DNA of 64,000 nt from Pardosa pseudoannulata (GCA_032207245.1 CM063509.1:58176066-58240065); one strand, 5' to 3'; positions 11,269-53,832 are shown, counted from the stretch's first letter. Notes: generated by a model not told the origin, from the letters alone. Numbers and translations: made by a program.

Positions 11269-11275
<7 letters not shown>
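11222..11275 (+). CDS. SLC17 gene exon 1, copy a (5'UTR + start codon)
   Basis: The acceptor TTTTTTTAG precedes 47 nt of 5'UTR, then ATGGCAG at 11,269-11,275, then donor GTAAGT. The ATG encodes Met-Ala and leaves a single G that completes GAC with exon 2 (17,041). The UTR reads GCAGAAACGCGAATTTTGAA. Exon 1b at 12,364 is the same but for two or three changes. Either exon gives the identical protein start. Confidence 0.75.
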
Positions 11276-42428
<31,153 letters not shown>

Positions 42429-42466
42429 TATTGTGGGAATTAAACCCTTATTTGTATATAAATAGA

Positions 42467-42472
42467 ATTAAA
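42467..42472 (+). promoter_or_regulatory. Candidate poly(A) signal of the SLC17 gene
   Basis: ATTAAA 39 bases after the stop, followed by a T-rich stretch (CCTCTTTTTTTCTCTTTG), as expected for a cleavage region. Another ATTAAA lies at 42,439. The TTAA element that follows begins at 42,530, so the 3'UTR is probably short. Confidence 0.5.
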
Positions 42473-42645
42473 ACCTCTTTTTTTCTCTTTGTTATATGTT
42501 ATAAGGGTAGTTCCTTATTATTAATTTAAGGTAACCGACCACGTTCGGAGCGAAAATTTTTAAATAAGATTTTATGGAAATATTTTTTTAGTTATTACAG
42601 TAATAGATTATAAAACATGGAAAAATATGAAAATAAACATAAATA

Positions 42646-43922
42646 TTAGGTTGGGGGAAAAGAAATCATTATTTTTGCATGAAATTAATGACTTTATTTA
42701 ACGTGTTTTGGATTGTCTGATTTGGGTCAAATATGCACCGTTTTGTAGTATAATGTGTTGCCATTTTAAAGGTAGCTTCATAATGAACTTCCTCATAGCA
42801 GTCTTGGTCCTTATTGGCGAAAAACTCTAGTAATCGATTTTCACAATCTTCTTTTCATCCCAATTTTTTATCACTCAGGAAGTTTTGCAATGCGAGAAAG
42901 AGGTGGTAATCGCTTGGTGCCAGGTCAGGACTATATGGCGGATGTATTAAAACTTTCCAGCCAAGCTCCCTGAGTTTCTGGCGAGTCACTACATACGTGT
43001 GTGGCTTGGAGTTGTCCTAATGGAACACAATACCTCTTCTATTTTTCAGTTTGGGCAGTTTCTGGTCAATCGCTAGCTTCAAATGGCCCAGTTGTTGACA
43101 GTAGAGATCTGAATTTAATGTTTGGCCATACGGAAGGAACTCATAGTAAATGATTCCCTTCCTGTTCCACCAAATACACAGTAGAACCTTCCTGGCCTTT
43201 AGTCCTGGTTTGGCCACCGTTTGATCTGCTTCACCGCGCTTTGACCACGATCGATATGGTCGTATTTGACCCATTTCTCATCCCCAGTCACCATCCGTTT
43301 AAGAAATAGGTCGATTTCATTCCTTCTGGCCAAGACTTCGCAGAAGGAAATTCGGTCCATCATGGTTTTTGGTGTTAATTGGTGTGGTACCCAAACATCG
43401 AGCTTAATTTTGAATCCAACTTTGCGAAAATGGTTTAAAACTATTTTATGGTCGATTTTTAGCTTCTGGGCGATGCTACGATACTAATATGCCGGTCAAT
43501 TTCGATTATTTCTAGGATTTTACCGACATTTTCGAGGAAGGGCCTGTCTGGATTAGGTGCATCTTTAACATCAAAAATGCCTGAACGGAATCGACGAAAC
43601 CAAAATTGCACGTAATTAGCTGTTACAGTATCGGCACCATAAACACCATTCACGATTTCAGCCGCCTGGCTTGCATTTCCGTCTTTATCAAAGAAAAACT
43701 GTAAAATATACCGAATTTTCTCTTTGCTGACTTAGATTTTTAACACCCTGTGACTCACAACTGAATGGACCAAACGAAAAACAGTAAAAATATTTTTTTA
43801 GTGTGAAATGTCATCTTATCAACGAGCATAAATTTCAAATTGTTTGATCGATACTTTACGAGATATTGAACACTACAGCCATCTAAGGAAAGAAGTTATA
43901 GATTTCTTTTTCCTCAACCAAA
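42646..43922 (-). mobile_element. Mariner transposon, second copy, inactivated
   Basis: TTAGGTTGGGGGAAAAGAAA at the left, its decayed complement at the right, TA on both sides (42,644-42,645; 43,923-43,924), 1,277 bp. Same family as 1,786-3,065. It is inserted inside the TTAA element at 42,530-44,666. Confidence 0.93.
42760..43740 (-). pseudogene. Mariner transposase, broken (second copy)
   Basis: Readable - strand pieces: NGVYGADTVTANYVQFWFRR (N-terminal helix-turn-helix, 43,653 down) and ARKVLLCIWWNRKGIIYYEF to NRRGIVFH (43,274-43,017). The first catalytic Asp of WWD is Asn (WWN), and the Gln before the second Asp (HQDN) is a stop. The third Asp region, with PPYSPDLAP, lies in the decayed remainder. 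Confidence 0.9.
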
Positions 43923-44885
43923 TACATACATATTGTCTTAAAAATTGGCAAAAATAGGGAAAAAAACAAGCATTTTTTTACTTTACGCCATCACTCCTAA
44001 CTAAAAAAATACGCAAAACATATCACTTTTACTTGGATAAATGTAGACATACATCCATTATGTATGTATTGAACCTCCAGAATGAAAATATTCTAAAGTA
44101 TAAATGAGTTATAGCCAATCAAGTAAGTTAGAGCAAAAATTCAAGAAAAAAATAATGAAGTTTCTAACATAAATGCATCTGAAAATTAATACATTTATAA
44201 TCCTGAGGTTCAATGCATACGTAACATCATTAAAAACATACAGTTAAATTCTAATTAAATTCTAAGAATTATTTTAGCAGTTAAGACTGTTGAGGTGTGG
44301 TAGTGTAACAAAAATCACAGTTTTTCAGAAATTCAATTTAAAGGTTTTATTGGTGCTTTATAATTTGATAAACATTCACAAATATGCTGGAGTAATTTTT
44401 TTATTTATTTATTTATTTAGAAGTTATAATACGCTCTTTACGACGTTTTTCAAGCTAACACTCAAAATCAAGCCCTTTTACTGCCGACTTCCGATATCTT
44501 TTGGACACTTCCGGGGATGATTAAATAGCTGTATCATGACTTCTAATGACTCTAGAAACAAGCTGAAAACTGTTTTCGAAAGCTAAAAGTCTGATCTTTA
44601 AAATAAACGAATAAAATGTTTTCGATATTTTTCACGAAAATCTCTATTTGAACGTGGTCGGTTACCTGAACATAAAGTTTTCTTTTTCATAATAAAAATT
44701 AAACAAACAAACGACAAGCAACAATCTGCAGTTACAAAATCGAGGGATTACATTCTCTTACATGATGTTCTTTTGATATTCTCGTACAGATAACTTGTAT
44801 AAAGTTTCTTTCCAACGCGGAAGCACTTGTGTTTATTCATGCATTACCCATTACAATGTCGCTGGTTTATCAACCATTTTATTAC

Positions 44886-45785
44886 TAGCATATAGCCCAT
44901 CATATGACGGGATTAGTAAACTTTTTAATGTTCCAGAACTGTTAAGTACCCGATGAGGCAGGTAAAAAATGGTTTATTTTTTGGCTGAGAATTATCTGGA
45001 TCACTCTCAATAATTTATTTATCGTCATACTCCTCTAGAGTCTCCCTATACTGTGAATGCAGTTTAGAATCACATTGAACTCATTTAGTCAAACTGAGTG
45101 GTTATGTATAATAAACAAACACACAAAAGAACAAACTTCTTACTTTCCAAATATATATTAATTAAAATTTAGATATTTATTAGTCAGTGAAATAGACTCC
45201 TAGACTTATATGAAAAGAATTTACTGTTAATACCGGTGGTAAATGTTTCATTGCAACAAAAAATAATCGATGATTAAATTTAAAACTATCACATATGTAC
45301 CTAATCTATCATTTAAGCCAAATATAAAAGAAAATCATTTAAGTAATATCTAAGTTCAGTGATAAAACGTATGAAAATAGTGTAGACGATATTTAAATAG
45401 TTTAAAATATGAAATGATTAAATGAGATGTTTAAAGGAATGACGTCACAATGCTAGAAAATATTGTTATTTTTACCTCTTTATTAAGTGATAAATGGATA
45501 AATTTAATCGCCTGCTCTTAACCGTGGAAAATAGGGCTTGAAATAATGGCATTAAACTCTCGAAAAGGAGGGAAGGGGTGGATTTCGAACGTTTTAAAGA
45601 CGACAGTATTTTTTGCTGTGATATGAAGCATATTTATACAAATTTATTTTAGAATCGGATCGATAGTTTAGGAGAAGATAAACTTTATTAGCTTTGAATG
45701 GATGCCTCTATCCATTCCAGGTCCAACCGCTTCATAAATTGGAGGACAGACGTACAAATAACTTAGGCTATTATTATATAGGGGA
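44886..45785 (+). repeat. ~0.9-kb dispersed repeat, copy 2
   Basis: Same-orientation relative of 15,121-16,065. Shares ACTAGCATATAGCCCATCAT at the start, GAATGGATGCCTCTATCCAT and GGAGGACAGACGTACA near the end. One ~70-bp segment (about 45,100-45,180) is replaced by unrelated sequence. Confidence 0.75.
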
Positions 45786-46894
45786 TGGGATTTATTAGGA
45801 AATGACTACTAAGTGATATTATAAATTTTTTTTTAAATTTTAATTGGAAGATAAACCCATTTTTAACCTCCTTGAATCTGTAAATGCATGTATGAAATGT
45901 AAAATGTCCGCATTATTAGGAATATGGAAGCAGTTCTTTTTGTTGTTGATCCACGGAAAGAAAAATAAAGAAGAATAGTGTTAATACAAGCTAGTTTTAA
46001 AGAATATACTTTCGATTTGAGATTAAATATATTTCATATAACCTGTCTACAATTATGGGTACAGATACATTATAAACGTCGTGTTTGCTTTTTTTCAAAT
46101 TTATCGATCTTTTGGCGGTTTTAGGAGGCGATGAGTTAGTGTGTTTGCCCTGACTTTGGTGTTGGATATGGCAGCTCCGATGTGTTCTTGCACCCCATTG
46201 GTGCACGTGATTTCTGACGTCAGTACCCGACACTATTCAAGAAATTTGCATCTTAGCTGTTCTTTTGGCTTCCGCGCGGTTCTTTTGGCGAGTCTACAAA
46301 TCACAAACTTGGCGAGAAAAAACTTGGCGTGCTAGTTACATCTGTACCAAAACGAGTATATGTTTTTATAACTATTTTCTTTTCTACACATTTTTTTCTC
46401 AAGTGCTTACGATTATTTTGGAATCTGAAAGGTATCCTGTAAATCAAAATGGCTAAATTATATACAAAAAGAACATTTTTAAGCATTTAATAGCAGCTTC
46501 AAAAATATTTAATTTCAACTTTAAGCATTTCTACACTAAATATATTGCTAATGACATTTTCAAGAAAAAAAAAATTAACAAAAGCTAATTTTTAAAGAGA
46601 CCGTGGAAACACAAGATAGCAAAGGTATAAAATTTGAATTTAAATAATTTTTTTAAATTTTGAACAATTTTTTACATGTAATAATATTTATATAAGAACA
46701 TATTTTAGAGAAAACTTCCATTACAAATTGATTATAGCTTATAAAAAAAATAGAATTTTGTGTCCTGGACCTTTATGATGATATTTTCAAAATCAACATT
46801 AAGCGCCATTTTGTAGTAATTCCATGTGCGAAATGTAAAGGCCTCTTAGCATTTTAATTTTGATGTATGAATGCAAACATACATAAATACATGC

Positions 46895-46898
<4 letters not shown>
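45786..46898. other. Intergenic DNA between the two host genes; nothing firm
   Basis: A GC-richer island at 46,100-46,340 contains several TTGGCGAG phrases and short open frames without recognisable domains. Confidence 0.35.

Positions 46899-46950
<52 letters not shown>
46899..46950. repeat. (TA)n microsatellite
   Basis: 52-bp TA run ~90 bp downstream of the sulfotransferase stop. Confidence 0.97.
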
Positions 46951-46952
<2 letters not shown>

Positions 46953-47042
46953 TCATCTTTACTTAAATTCCCGACATGTATTATTTTACTGTTCAACAAA
47001 GTCACTTTCCATTATCTCAAACTTCCTTAAGAGGCACTTATT

Positions 47043-47993
47043 TTATTCAGAAACTTTTCCCCACAATTGCATGACGTCAGAGTGGGCACATTTTTCTCGT
47101 ATTCTGGACTGCAGTCTTTCCCTTTGTTCTTCAGACAAAACAATTTTGCCGTCCCCAACTCCTCCTTTTCTGATAAAATTTCCAATCGGTTTATGACCAG
47201 CTTTTGTTGCTTCTACAAACTGAGCGGCATAATGTTTCATGGTAGGAATCATCTTCTGAATTTCTTCCGAAGGAAGATGGCTGAATCCATCTTCCCAGTA
47301 TTTGTCCACTGTTTCCTTCATGAAATCCACGGTACTGTATTTCAACACATCCTTCAAGACCTTCCCTTCGTCCGCTTTCAGATTTTCGTAGTATTCGTCA
47401 CCGAGGAACTTAGCGATCTTTAAAATCATTCCGGGAGGATCTGCTTTCAGTGCTTCGAACGTGATGAAAAATACGTTCGGCTTGTTTCTCTGCTCATACC
47501 AAGAAAGAAGGTGGTCAAAGTAGTCTCCAAAGTCGGTCTGACCGGTAACAAAAATCTCGAAGAAGTCATCGAAGGTAGCGTCCGAGAAAAAATAAATAGG
47601 AAAGTACCTCATGTGGTGATAAAACGAAACCGCGCAATCTGCGGGGTGTCTGGCGACGTAGATGTACTTGACATCCTCCGAGAAACGAATTCTGTCGAAA
47701 GGCAAGTGTGTCTTGATGCATCCATCCTTGCGTAGGCCTTCAAGCATACTCACCGGAGTCATCTCCATGAAGGGCAGTAGTGAGAAGTATTCGTCTGCGT
47801 TGGCTGGAGGCACTCCCTTTCTCATGATCAGCATCACGATCTGCAGAGTCCAGGTGGTCCCGCATTTTGGGAAAGTGGCAACGACCACTCGACCTTTCTG
47901 CGGTTTGTAGTTAGCGACATCACGGAATGTCTGGTGGTCGAAGGTAGGAGGCAGTCGGAAACCGTCTACTTCGGTCAGTCGGGGAGTCTTCAT
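47043..47993 (-). CDS. Cytosolic sulfotransferase (SULT family)
   Basis: SULT enzymes transfer a sulfonate from PAPS to hydroxyl or amino groups of small molecules in the cytosol. The 316-residue protein has the PAPS 5'-phosphosulfate loop TFPKCGTTW (40-48), the catalytic His in KTHLPF (His96), the 3'-phosphate site YVARHPADCAVSFYHH with Arg115 and Ser123, and RKGGVGD (275-281). The length is normal for SULTs (~290-320). The Trp that usually follows RKGxxGD is Gly here. I chose the ATG at 47,993: the frame is open a little further but only with TTG, and an acceptor (ATTATTGTTATTACAG) ends at 48,010, giving a 16-nt UTR. AATAAA overlaps the stop (CTGAATAAAAT), so a poly(A) signal may lie at or just past it. 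Upstream non-coding exons were not located. The substrate is unknown. Confidence 0.95.
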   Translation of the reverse strand: MKTPRLTEVDGFRLPPTFDHQTFRDVANYKPQKGRVVVATFPKCGTTWTLQIVMLIMRKGVPPANADEYFSLLPFMEMTPVSMLEGLRKDGCIKTHLPFDRIRFSEDVKYIYVARHPADCAVSFYHHMRYFPIYFFSDATFDDFFEIFVTGQTDFGDYFDHLLSWYEQRNKPNVFFITFEALKADPPGMILKIAKFLGDEYYENLKADEGKVLKDVLKYSTVDFMKETVDKYWEDGFSHLPSEEIQKMIPTMKHYAAQFVEATKAGHKPIGNFIRKGGVGDGKIVLSEEQRERLQSRIREKCAHSDVMQLWGKVSE

Positions 47994-48008
47994 TGTTTGC
48001 TCTTTCAA

Positions 48009-48030
48009 TCTGTAATAACAATAATAATAA
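48009..48030 (-). promoter_or_regulatory. Splice acceptor before the sulfotransferase start
   Basis: On the - strand a (TTA)n-rich tract followed by TTGTTATTACAG leads into the exon beginning ATTGAAAGAGCAAACAATG. This implies at least one upstream exon. Confidence 0.65.
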
Positions 48031-48232
48031 TAATAGTAATCTATATAAATAAAGTAATGTATGTGTTCAAAATAGGATAAACTGTAACCGAGTTCCCAAA
48101 CAGACTATAAAGAATGTGTTCATGACGTCAGGTGCAGCAAAAATTGCAGCTCAACTTCCTCGTTGGTAAAACATTTGAATTTCTTACGAATTGGGTTGTT
48201 ATTGGGGTTTTAACTTTGTCAATTATCTGAAA

Positions 48233-48415
48233 ATGGTAAAAAGCTGTTGTACGTATGGCTGTACTAAGCTTTTCAAAAAAGGTGAAAATATTGGATTTTA
48301 TTGCTTTCCTGAAGATTCTACATTGCGAATGTTTTGGATAAAAGCTTTGAAAAATTAACGATTTAATGCAGCTGTAAGAAGATATAATGCAGAATTATCT
48401 CTGGGAAGAGAGGAG
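48233..48415 (+). pseudogene. THAP zinc-finger domain exon, broken
   Basis: MVKSCCTYGCTKLFKKGENI then FYCFPEDSTLRMFWIKALKN fits the start of a THAP C2CH zinc finger (MVxxCxxxxCxxR...FxxFPxxxxLRxxWxxAL). A stop codon follows KALKN. After it the frame continues RFNAAVRRYNAELSLGREE up to a good donor, GAGGAG|GTAAG. The second Cys-His pair expected downstream is not in this exon. THAP domains occur in host factors and in P- and Kolobok-type transposases; which this was is unclear. Confidence 0.72.
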
Positions 48416-48597
48416 GTAAGACAGCTTTTTTTGATACTCAAAATAATTCATTTTAATATAGATGTTACCAATCTTAAATATTTTCCAAGAAGTTTAGTTT
48501 CTGACAGTGTGATACTGTTTGTTATAGATTAAAAAAATACTCGACCGATTTCGATGAAAGTTTCCCAATTGTTATTAGTGACGGGTGTATTCCTAAT

Positions 48598-48636
48598 TTT
48601 TATTCAAACACTCTCTTAGAGAGTGTTTGAATAAAA
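48598..48636. repeat. Near-perfect 39-bp palindrome
   Basis: 19-base arms TTTTATTCAAACACTCTCT and AGAGAGTGTTTGAATAAAA are separated by a single T. No terminator function is implied in this eukaryotic context. It may be a fused or collapsed inverted repeat. Confidence 0.95.
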
Positions 48637-48879
48637 TTCAATAACTTGAGCTGCTTCGTGATTTTGTTGTTTGAATAGCTCGTCTTAATATCGACACAGA
48701 GACAAAATGCCTGAAACTAAAAAGTGAAATTTGGAATGTGAAATCGAGAGAACGAAAATTCGGAATTGAAAATTTTATATTTCTTTTATTTTCGACAATT
48801 AACTTTCAAGCACGAGGTAAAACTTCATTTGGCGCTAATTTTTATTTTTCCCTGATTTTACCAATTTGGCATTAAATAT

Positions 48880-49995
48880 ACAATGAAGAACCAAAGAAAC
48901 TGGTATACCTGCCTAATATCGTGTAGGGACCTCGCAAGCACGCAGAAGTGCAGCAATATATGCGGCATGGACTCGATTAATGTCTCAAGTAGTGCTGGAG
49001 GTAAATAATACCATGGATCCTGCAGAGGTGTCCATAAATTCTTAATAGTACGAAGTGGTGGAGATCTCTTCTGAACAGCACGTTGCAAAGCATCCCAGAT
49101 ATGCTCAATCATCTTCATGTCTGGTGATTTAGGTGACCAGCGGAAATGTTTAAAGTCAGAAGAGTGTTCCTGGAGCCCCTCTGTAGCAATTCTGGACACG
49201 TGGAGTGTTGCTTTGTCCTGCTGGAATTCCCCAAGTCCATCGGAATGCACAATGAACATGAATGATCAGACAAGATGCTTACACACGTGTCACCTGTCAG
49301 AGTCGTATCTAGGTGTATCAGGGGGCCCATATTACTCCACCTGCTCCCCATACCATCACAAAGTCTCCACCAGCTCCAACAGTCCCCTGTTGACATGCAG
49401 GGTCTATGGATTTACGAGGTTGTCTCCATAATCGTACATATTCATCTACCTACAATTTGAAATGAAACTCATCAGACCAGGCAACATGTTTCCAGTCATC
49501 AACAGTCCAATGCCGGTGTTGACGGGCCCAGGCGAGGCGTAAAGCTTTATGTCGTCCAATCATCAAGGGTACATGAGTGGGCCATCGTCAGCGAAATTAA
49601 TTATGTTTCTCTGAATAGTTCGCACGCTGGCACATGTTGATGGCCCAGAATTGAAATCTTCAGCAATTTGCGGAAGGGTTGCACTTCAATCACGTTTGAT
49701 GATTCTCCTCAGTCGTCGTTGATTCCGTTCTTGCACGACCTTTTTCCGGCCGCAGGGATGTCGGAGATTTGATGTTTTACCAGTTTCCCGATATTCAGAT
49801 GCACTTATGAAATGGTCGTACGGAAAATCCAAATTTCATCACTACCTCGGAGATGCTATGGCCCATATCTCGTGCGCCGATTATAACACCACGTTCAAAT
49901 TCACTTAAATGTTGATATCCTGCCGTTGTATCAACAGTAATCGTTCTAACATCGTGCCAGACACTTGTCTTACATAGGCGTTGTCAACCGCAACG
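48880..49995 (-). pseudogene. Tc1-like transposase copy, degenerate, antisense
   Basis: On the - strand: YQHLSEFERGVI at the start, MGPLIHLDTTLTGDTCVSIL, GLGEFQQDKATLHVSRIATE (the second catalytic Asp in QQDN has become Lys), HFRWSPKSPDMKMIEHIWDA with the catalytic Glu, and LVESMP-like LIESMPHI. Frameshifts and stops are scattered. Closely related to 39,263-40,336. The right end near 49,960-49,990 (GTCTGGCACGATGTTAGAAC in reverse) matches that copy's start. Confidence 0.88.
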
Positions 49996-50046
49996 CCGTA
50001 TTCTGATTGGTTTCTTATCTGTTTATTTTCATACGCATGCCTATAA

Positions 50047-50203
50047 GGCGATTTCACGCAGTAGGGAAAATTCTCAAATTATGACAATTCTGGCTTTAGT
50101 TTCAAACGGAAGGGCAGTTTATTGCTTGTCTATTGGCTGTTGTACACATGAAAATGAATGGGAAGGGCATTATATTAATTAGTGACGCTGCGACAAATTG
50201 CCT
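50047..50203 (-). mobile_element. AGGC-ended MITE, well preserved, opposite orientation
   Basis: 157 bp, AGGCGATTTCACGCAG to ...CGACAAATTGCCT, TA on both sides. Matches 30,851-31,007 as its reverse complement. Confidence 0.85.
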
Positions 50204-51015
50204 TATACAGGTTTTTTTTGGCTTCTCAGAGTATATTTGTCCAAAATTTTTCGGTTTAATAATACCTTATACATTGTCCAAATAGATTTCATCCAGAACA
50301 TTAAATGTAATTATCGAAAGAGAAATAAATTAGTGACAAGTACTGCTAATATGCAGTATCAACTACATAGACCAAAACGTTTTTGGTGCTTATGAATGTA
50401 ATGTGAGACATATATACATTGTCTTTAATTTACATGGATAAAATATGACTAATATATTTTCCTTGTCTTTCTTCTTTTAAGGGTGCAGTATGTTCTTACA
50501 CACTCACGGACTCAATACACCTTATTACCCTCTTAATCAGTAGCTTTTGTTTGGTAAAATTTAATATATTACGTATTCAAAACGGACAATAAAATAACAG
50601 AAAAAATGAATGGACTTCTGCTTTTGGTGGTGCCAATCTACGAAATAAATTCTGACATACAAGTGGTCAGAGAACTAATGTGACATGTTACATTATCTGT
50701 ACATCTAATTATTTTTTTATAGTGGTATTTAAATATATTTAAATTCTCTTATTATTTCCCTCATGTATTATTTGATTCTCTAAATGTCTATTACAATAGA
50801 TATCCCATGAAACATTTGATCCAGTTTTGTTATTTATAAATAACAAACTTCTTATCTATTTACTATGTAGAAGTTAAATGAACAGAAGAATAAAAAACAG
50901 ATTTCTTTTTATTTAACTTTTGTGAGTGAAATATTATTTTATGTCCTTAAACAGCTGCTTAATTTTTTACTTTTTTAGGAAAACAGAGTTTATTGATCTG
51001 TATCACCTTAATTTA

Positions 51016-52520
51016 CACTCATGTCCATAAATTAAGGATAATTCAGAATCACACAGAAATTGAGCTCTAAAACAAAAATTTCACCTGTAGAATTATCACA
51101 CACATCTTGAAGAAGAATATGCAAATTGCAGGAAACCACCAAATGGTGCGGATAGTACATCACAATGACGAGAGTGTATGAAAGGGGTATATAAGGAATG
51201 GTAGCAAAGAAGTAAAATTGTTCACAAGCGCTTTAAAAGCCTTTAAGTGCAATAACCGCATAGTTATGGCACAAAGGAAGCATTTGGATGATTTTTTACG
51301 TGGTAGAATTATCGGACGACTGGAATATGGACGTACCCAGCTGGAAGTATCCGAGGAACTTGGAATCGCCCAGAGTGTCATCTCCAGGCTTTGGCAACTA
51401 TTCAAACATGATGGTAATGTGAGTAGATGTTACAGCACAGATCGCCCCCGAGTTACTACGCCGAATGATGACCGGTATTTGGCAGTTACTGCCAAAAGGA
51501 ACAGACGGAGCACAGCATCAGACCTGTCTCGTCAGCTCTCTTCAGCTACCGGTACGACAGTTTCAAGGCAGACCGTGTACAGACGCTTAGGGAACATTGG
51601 TCTATATGCTCGTAAGCCTGTCAGATGTGTTCCCCTTACCGCAATTCACTGTCGCCTGCGATTATGCTGGGCTAGAGAGCATGCATTGTGGACACCGCAA
51701 CAGTGGTCTTGTGTGATGTTTTCCGACGAGTCCAGGTTCAGTTTACATTCTGATTCTCGCCGGACTTTCATATGGAGAGCGCCAGGTACCCGTTACCACC
51801 AAGAGAACACCAATGAACGACACCGTTACGGTGGTGCAGGATGGATCGTTTGGGGAGGAATTATTCTTGGTTCCAGAACTGACCTGTATGTTCAGAGTGT
51901 AACGATGACAGGCCACATCTATCGGGATGTCATTCTGGAACAACATGTACGTTTGTTTCGGGGCGCCATGGGTCCTGAATTTCTGTATATGGATGACAAC
52001 GCCCGACCTCACCGTGCAAACATTGTAGACGAATGCCTTCAATCGGAGGATATCACCCGTATGGATTGGCCAGCATACTCACCGGACTTGAATCCAATAG
52101 AGCATGTGTGGGACATGCTTGGCCGACGAATTGCAGCCCGTCAACCCCCTCCCAACTGTCTATCGGAACTTCGGAGGGCATTGCTTGATGAGTGGTGTAA
52201 TTTTCCCCAAGATCAGATTGATAATCTGATACTCAGCATGCGTAGGCGTTGTAACGCTTGTATTGCATCGTCCGGGAGACATACTCCGTATTAACCATCA
52301 TACTAACCATGTTATACTGTTTTTTGTAAATAGGTTCTTTTTTAAAATTTGCTCCAGGGAGTAAAAATCGCAATTTTTATTAATTATGTCAAACATATAG
52401 CATCTTTTTTGCTCTTTACCTTTTGTTTAATAAATAGACTTTACAAATAAGTCAAATTTGTTTTGCTTTTGTCTCTTTCATTGCCTGAACTTCATTATCC
52501 TTAATTTATGGACATGAGTG
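51016..52520 (+). mobile_element. Tc1-like transposon with intact ORF
   Basis: CACTCATGTCCATAAATTAA at the left and its exact complement at the right (TTAATTTATGGACATGAGTG) form inverted repeats of ~27 bp. TA duplication at 51,014-51,015 and 52,521-52,522. Length 1,505 bp. The single ORF spans the element without stops. Paralogous uninterrupted targets (ATTTAAATCATT) lie at about 62,709 and 63,279, confirming a clean insertion. Confidence 0.95.
51266..52294 (+). CDS. Tc1-like DD34E transposase, apparently complete
   Basis: 342 residues from the ATG at 51,266. An in-frame ATG at 51,218 would add 16, but the second start gives the usual Tc1 length. Two helix-turn-helix regions come first (about 12-46 and 84-118; VSEELGIAQSVISRLW), separated by a GRPR-like AT hook (DRPR, 59-62). 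The catalytic triad is complete: Asp154 in FSDESRF, Asp244 in YMDDNARPH, Glu279 in SPDLNPIEHVWD, with 34 residues between the last two. Gly-rich GGAGWIVWGG lies at 189-198. No stop, frameshift or catalytic change is visible. It cuts and pastes its own element at TA sites. Activity is plausible but unproven. Confidence 0.95.
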   Translation: MAQRKHLDDFLRGRIIGRLEYGRTQLEVSEELGIAQSVISRLWQLFKHDGNVSRCYSTDRPRVTTPNDDRYLAVTAKRNRRSTASDLSRQLSSATGTTVSRQTVYRRLGNIGLYARKPVRCVPLTAIHCRLRLCWAREHALWTPQQWSCVMFSDESRFSLHSDSRRTFIWRAPGTRYHQENTNERHRYGGAGWIVWGGIILGSRTDLYVQSVTMTGHIYRDVILEQHVRLFRGAMGPEFLYMDDNARPHRANIVDECLQSEDITRMDWPAYSPDLNPIEHVWDMLGRRIAARQPPPNCLSELRRALLDEWCNFPQDQIDNLILSMRRRCNACIASSGRHTPY

Positions 52521-52760
52521 TAAATCATTTGATTAAAAATAATCACTAATCAAGAATACTTTTTTTAAAATATTACATATGCTTACAGCAATATATTGCT
52601 TATTAAAAAAGGATAATAAAATAAAAGAAAAAAATTAATGGACCATCGCTTTTGGTGGTGCCAATCGACGAAATAAATTTAGGCATACAAATGGTCAGAG
52701 AACTAATGTGAAAAGTTACTAAAAATATTAATTTTTTTTCATAAATAAAGATTTAAAAAT

Positions 52761-53517
<757 letters not shown>

Positions 53518-53832
53518 GAAATAATAGCAATGAGCATTTAAATGATTTTATAGTAGCACTTATGTAATTAATTACCCTCCTTGTCTTATCAAACACATAA
53601 CTGGTTGCTTCAATTTTAATTGATAATATAATTATTATATACATTATTTTTGATCATTATTTATTATGTTAATTGCTTTATGATAAACTTTATCCCCTTC
53701 TGTTATAATATAAAAATAAATATCTTTAAATTTAAAATAGCAGTTTATTATTTTTTATAATACATATATCATTTAATGGTATGATCAAATGACACTGTTG
53801 CATTCTGTGTCCAATTCCTACACAACACACAC

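Larger units (their letters stand above)
42530..44666. mobile_element. TTAA-flanked element, GGTAACCG ends, split by a mariner
   Basis: The ends GGTAACCGACCACGTTC and GAACGTGGTCGGTTACC are perfect 17-bp inverted repeats. Flanks are TTAA (left) and TGAA (right, one change). Removing the mariner leaves ~0.86 kb without coding potential. The termini resemble those at 60,720-61,658 (GGTATCCGTCTACGT), so the two form one family. TTAA targets with purine-purine starts would fit Kolobok, but no transposase is visible to confirm. Confidence 0.78.
50585..52760 (+). repeat. ~0.5-kb tandem/dispersed repeat hosting the Tc1 element
   Basis: The phrase GCTTTTGGTGGTGCCAATC with CGAAATAAATTNNGNCATACAA occurs at 50,616 and again at 52,648. 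Without the Tc1 these are ~0.52 kb apart, indicating two tandem units. The part from TTATCTGTACATCTAATTAT to the insertion point matches 62,380-62,710, and the following CATTTGATTAAAAATAATCA matches 62,712 and 63,285. Confidence 0.85.

Noticed and set aside
47067..47910. + strand ORFs inside the sulfotransferase
   Set aside because: Antisense shadows of the intact SULT reading frame.
48001..48008. Sulfotransferase start five codons upstream (TTG)
   Set aside because: The codon is TTG, not ATG, and lies right after a splice acceptor. The ATG at 47,993 is the sensible start.
48598..48636. Rho-independent terminator
   Set aside because: The stem is AT-rich and palindromic on both sides, and the DNA is eukaryotic, where such terminators do not apply.
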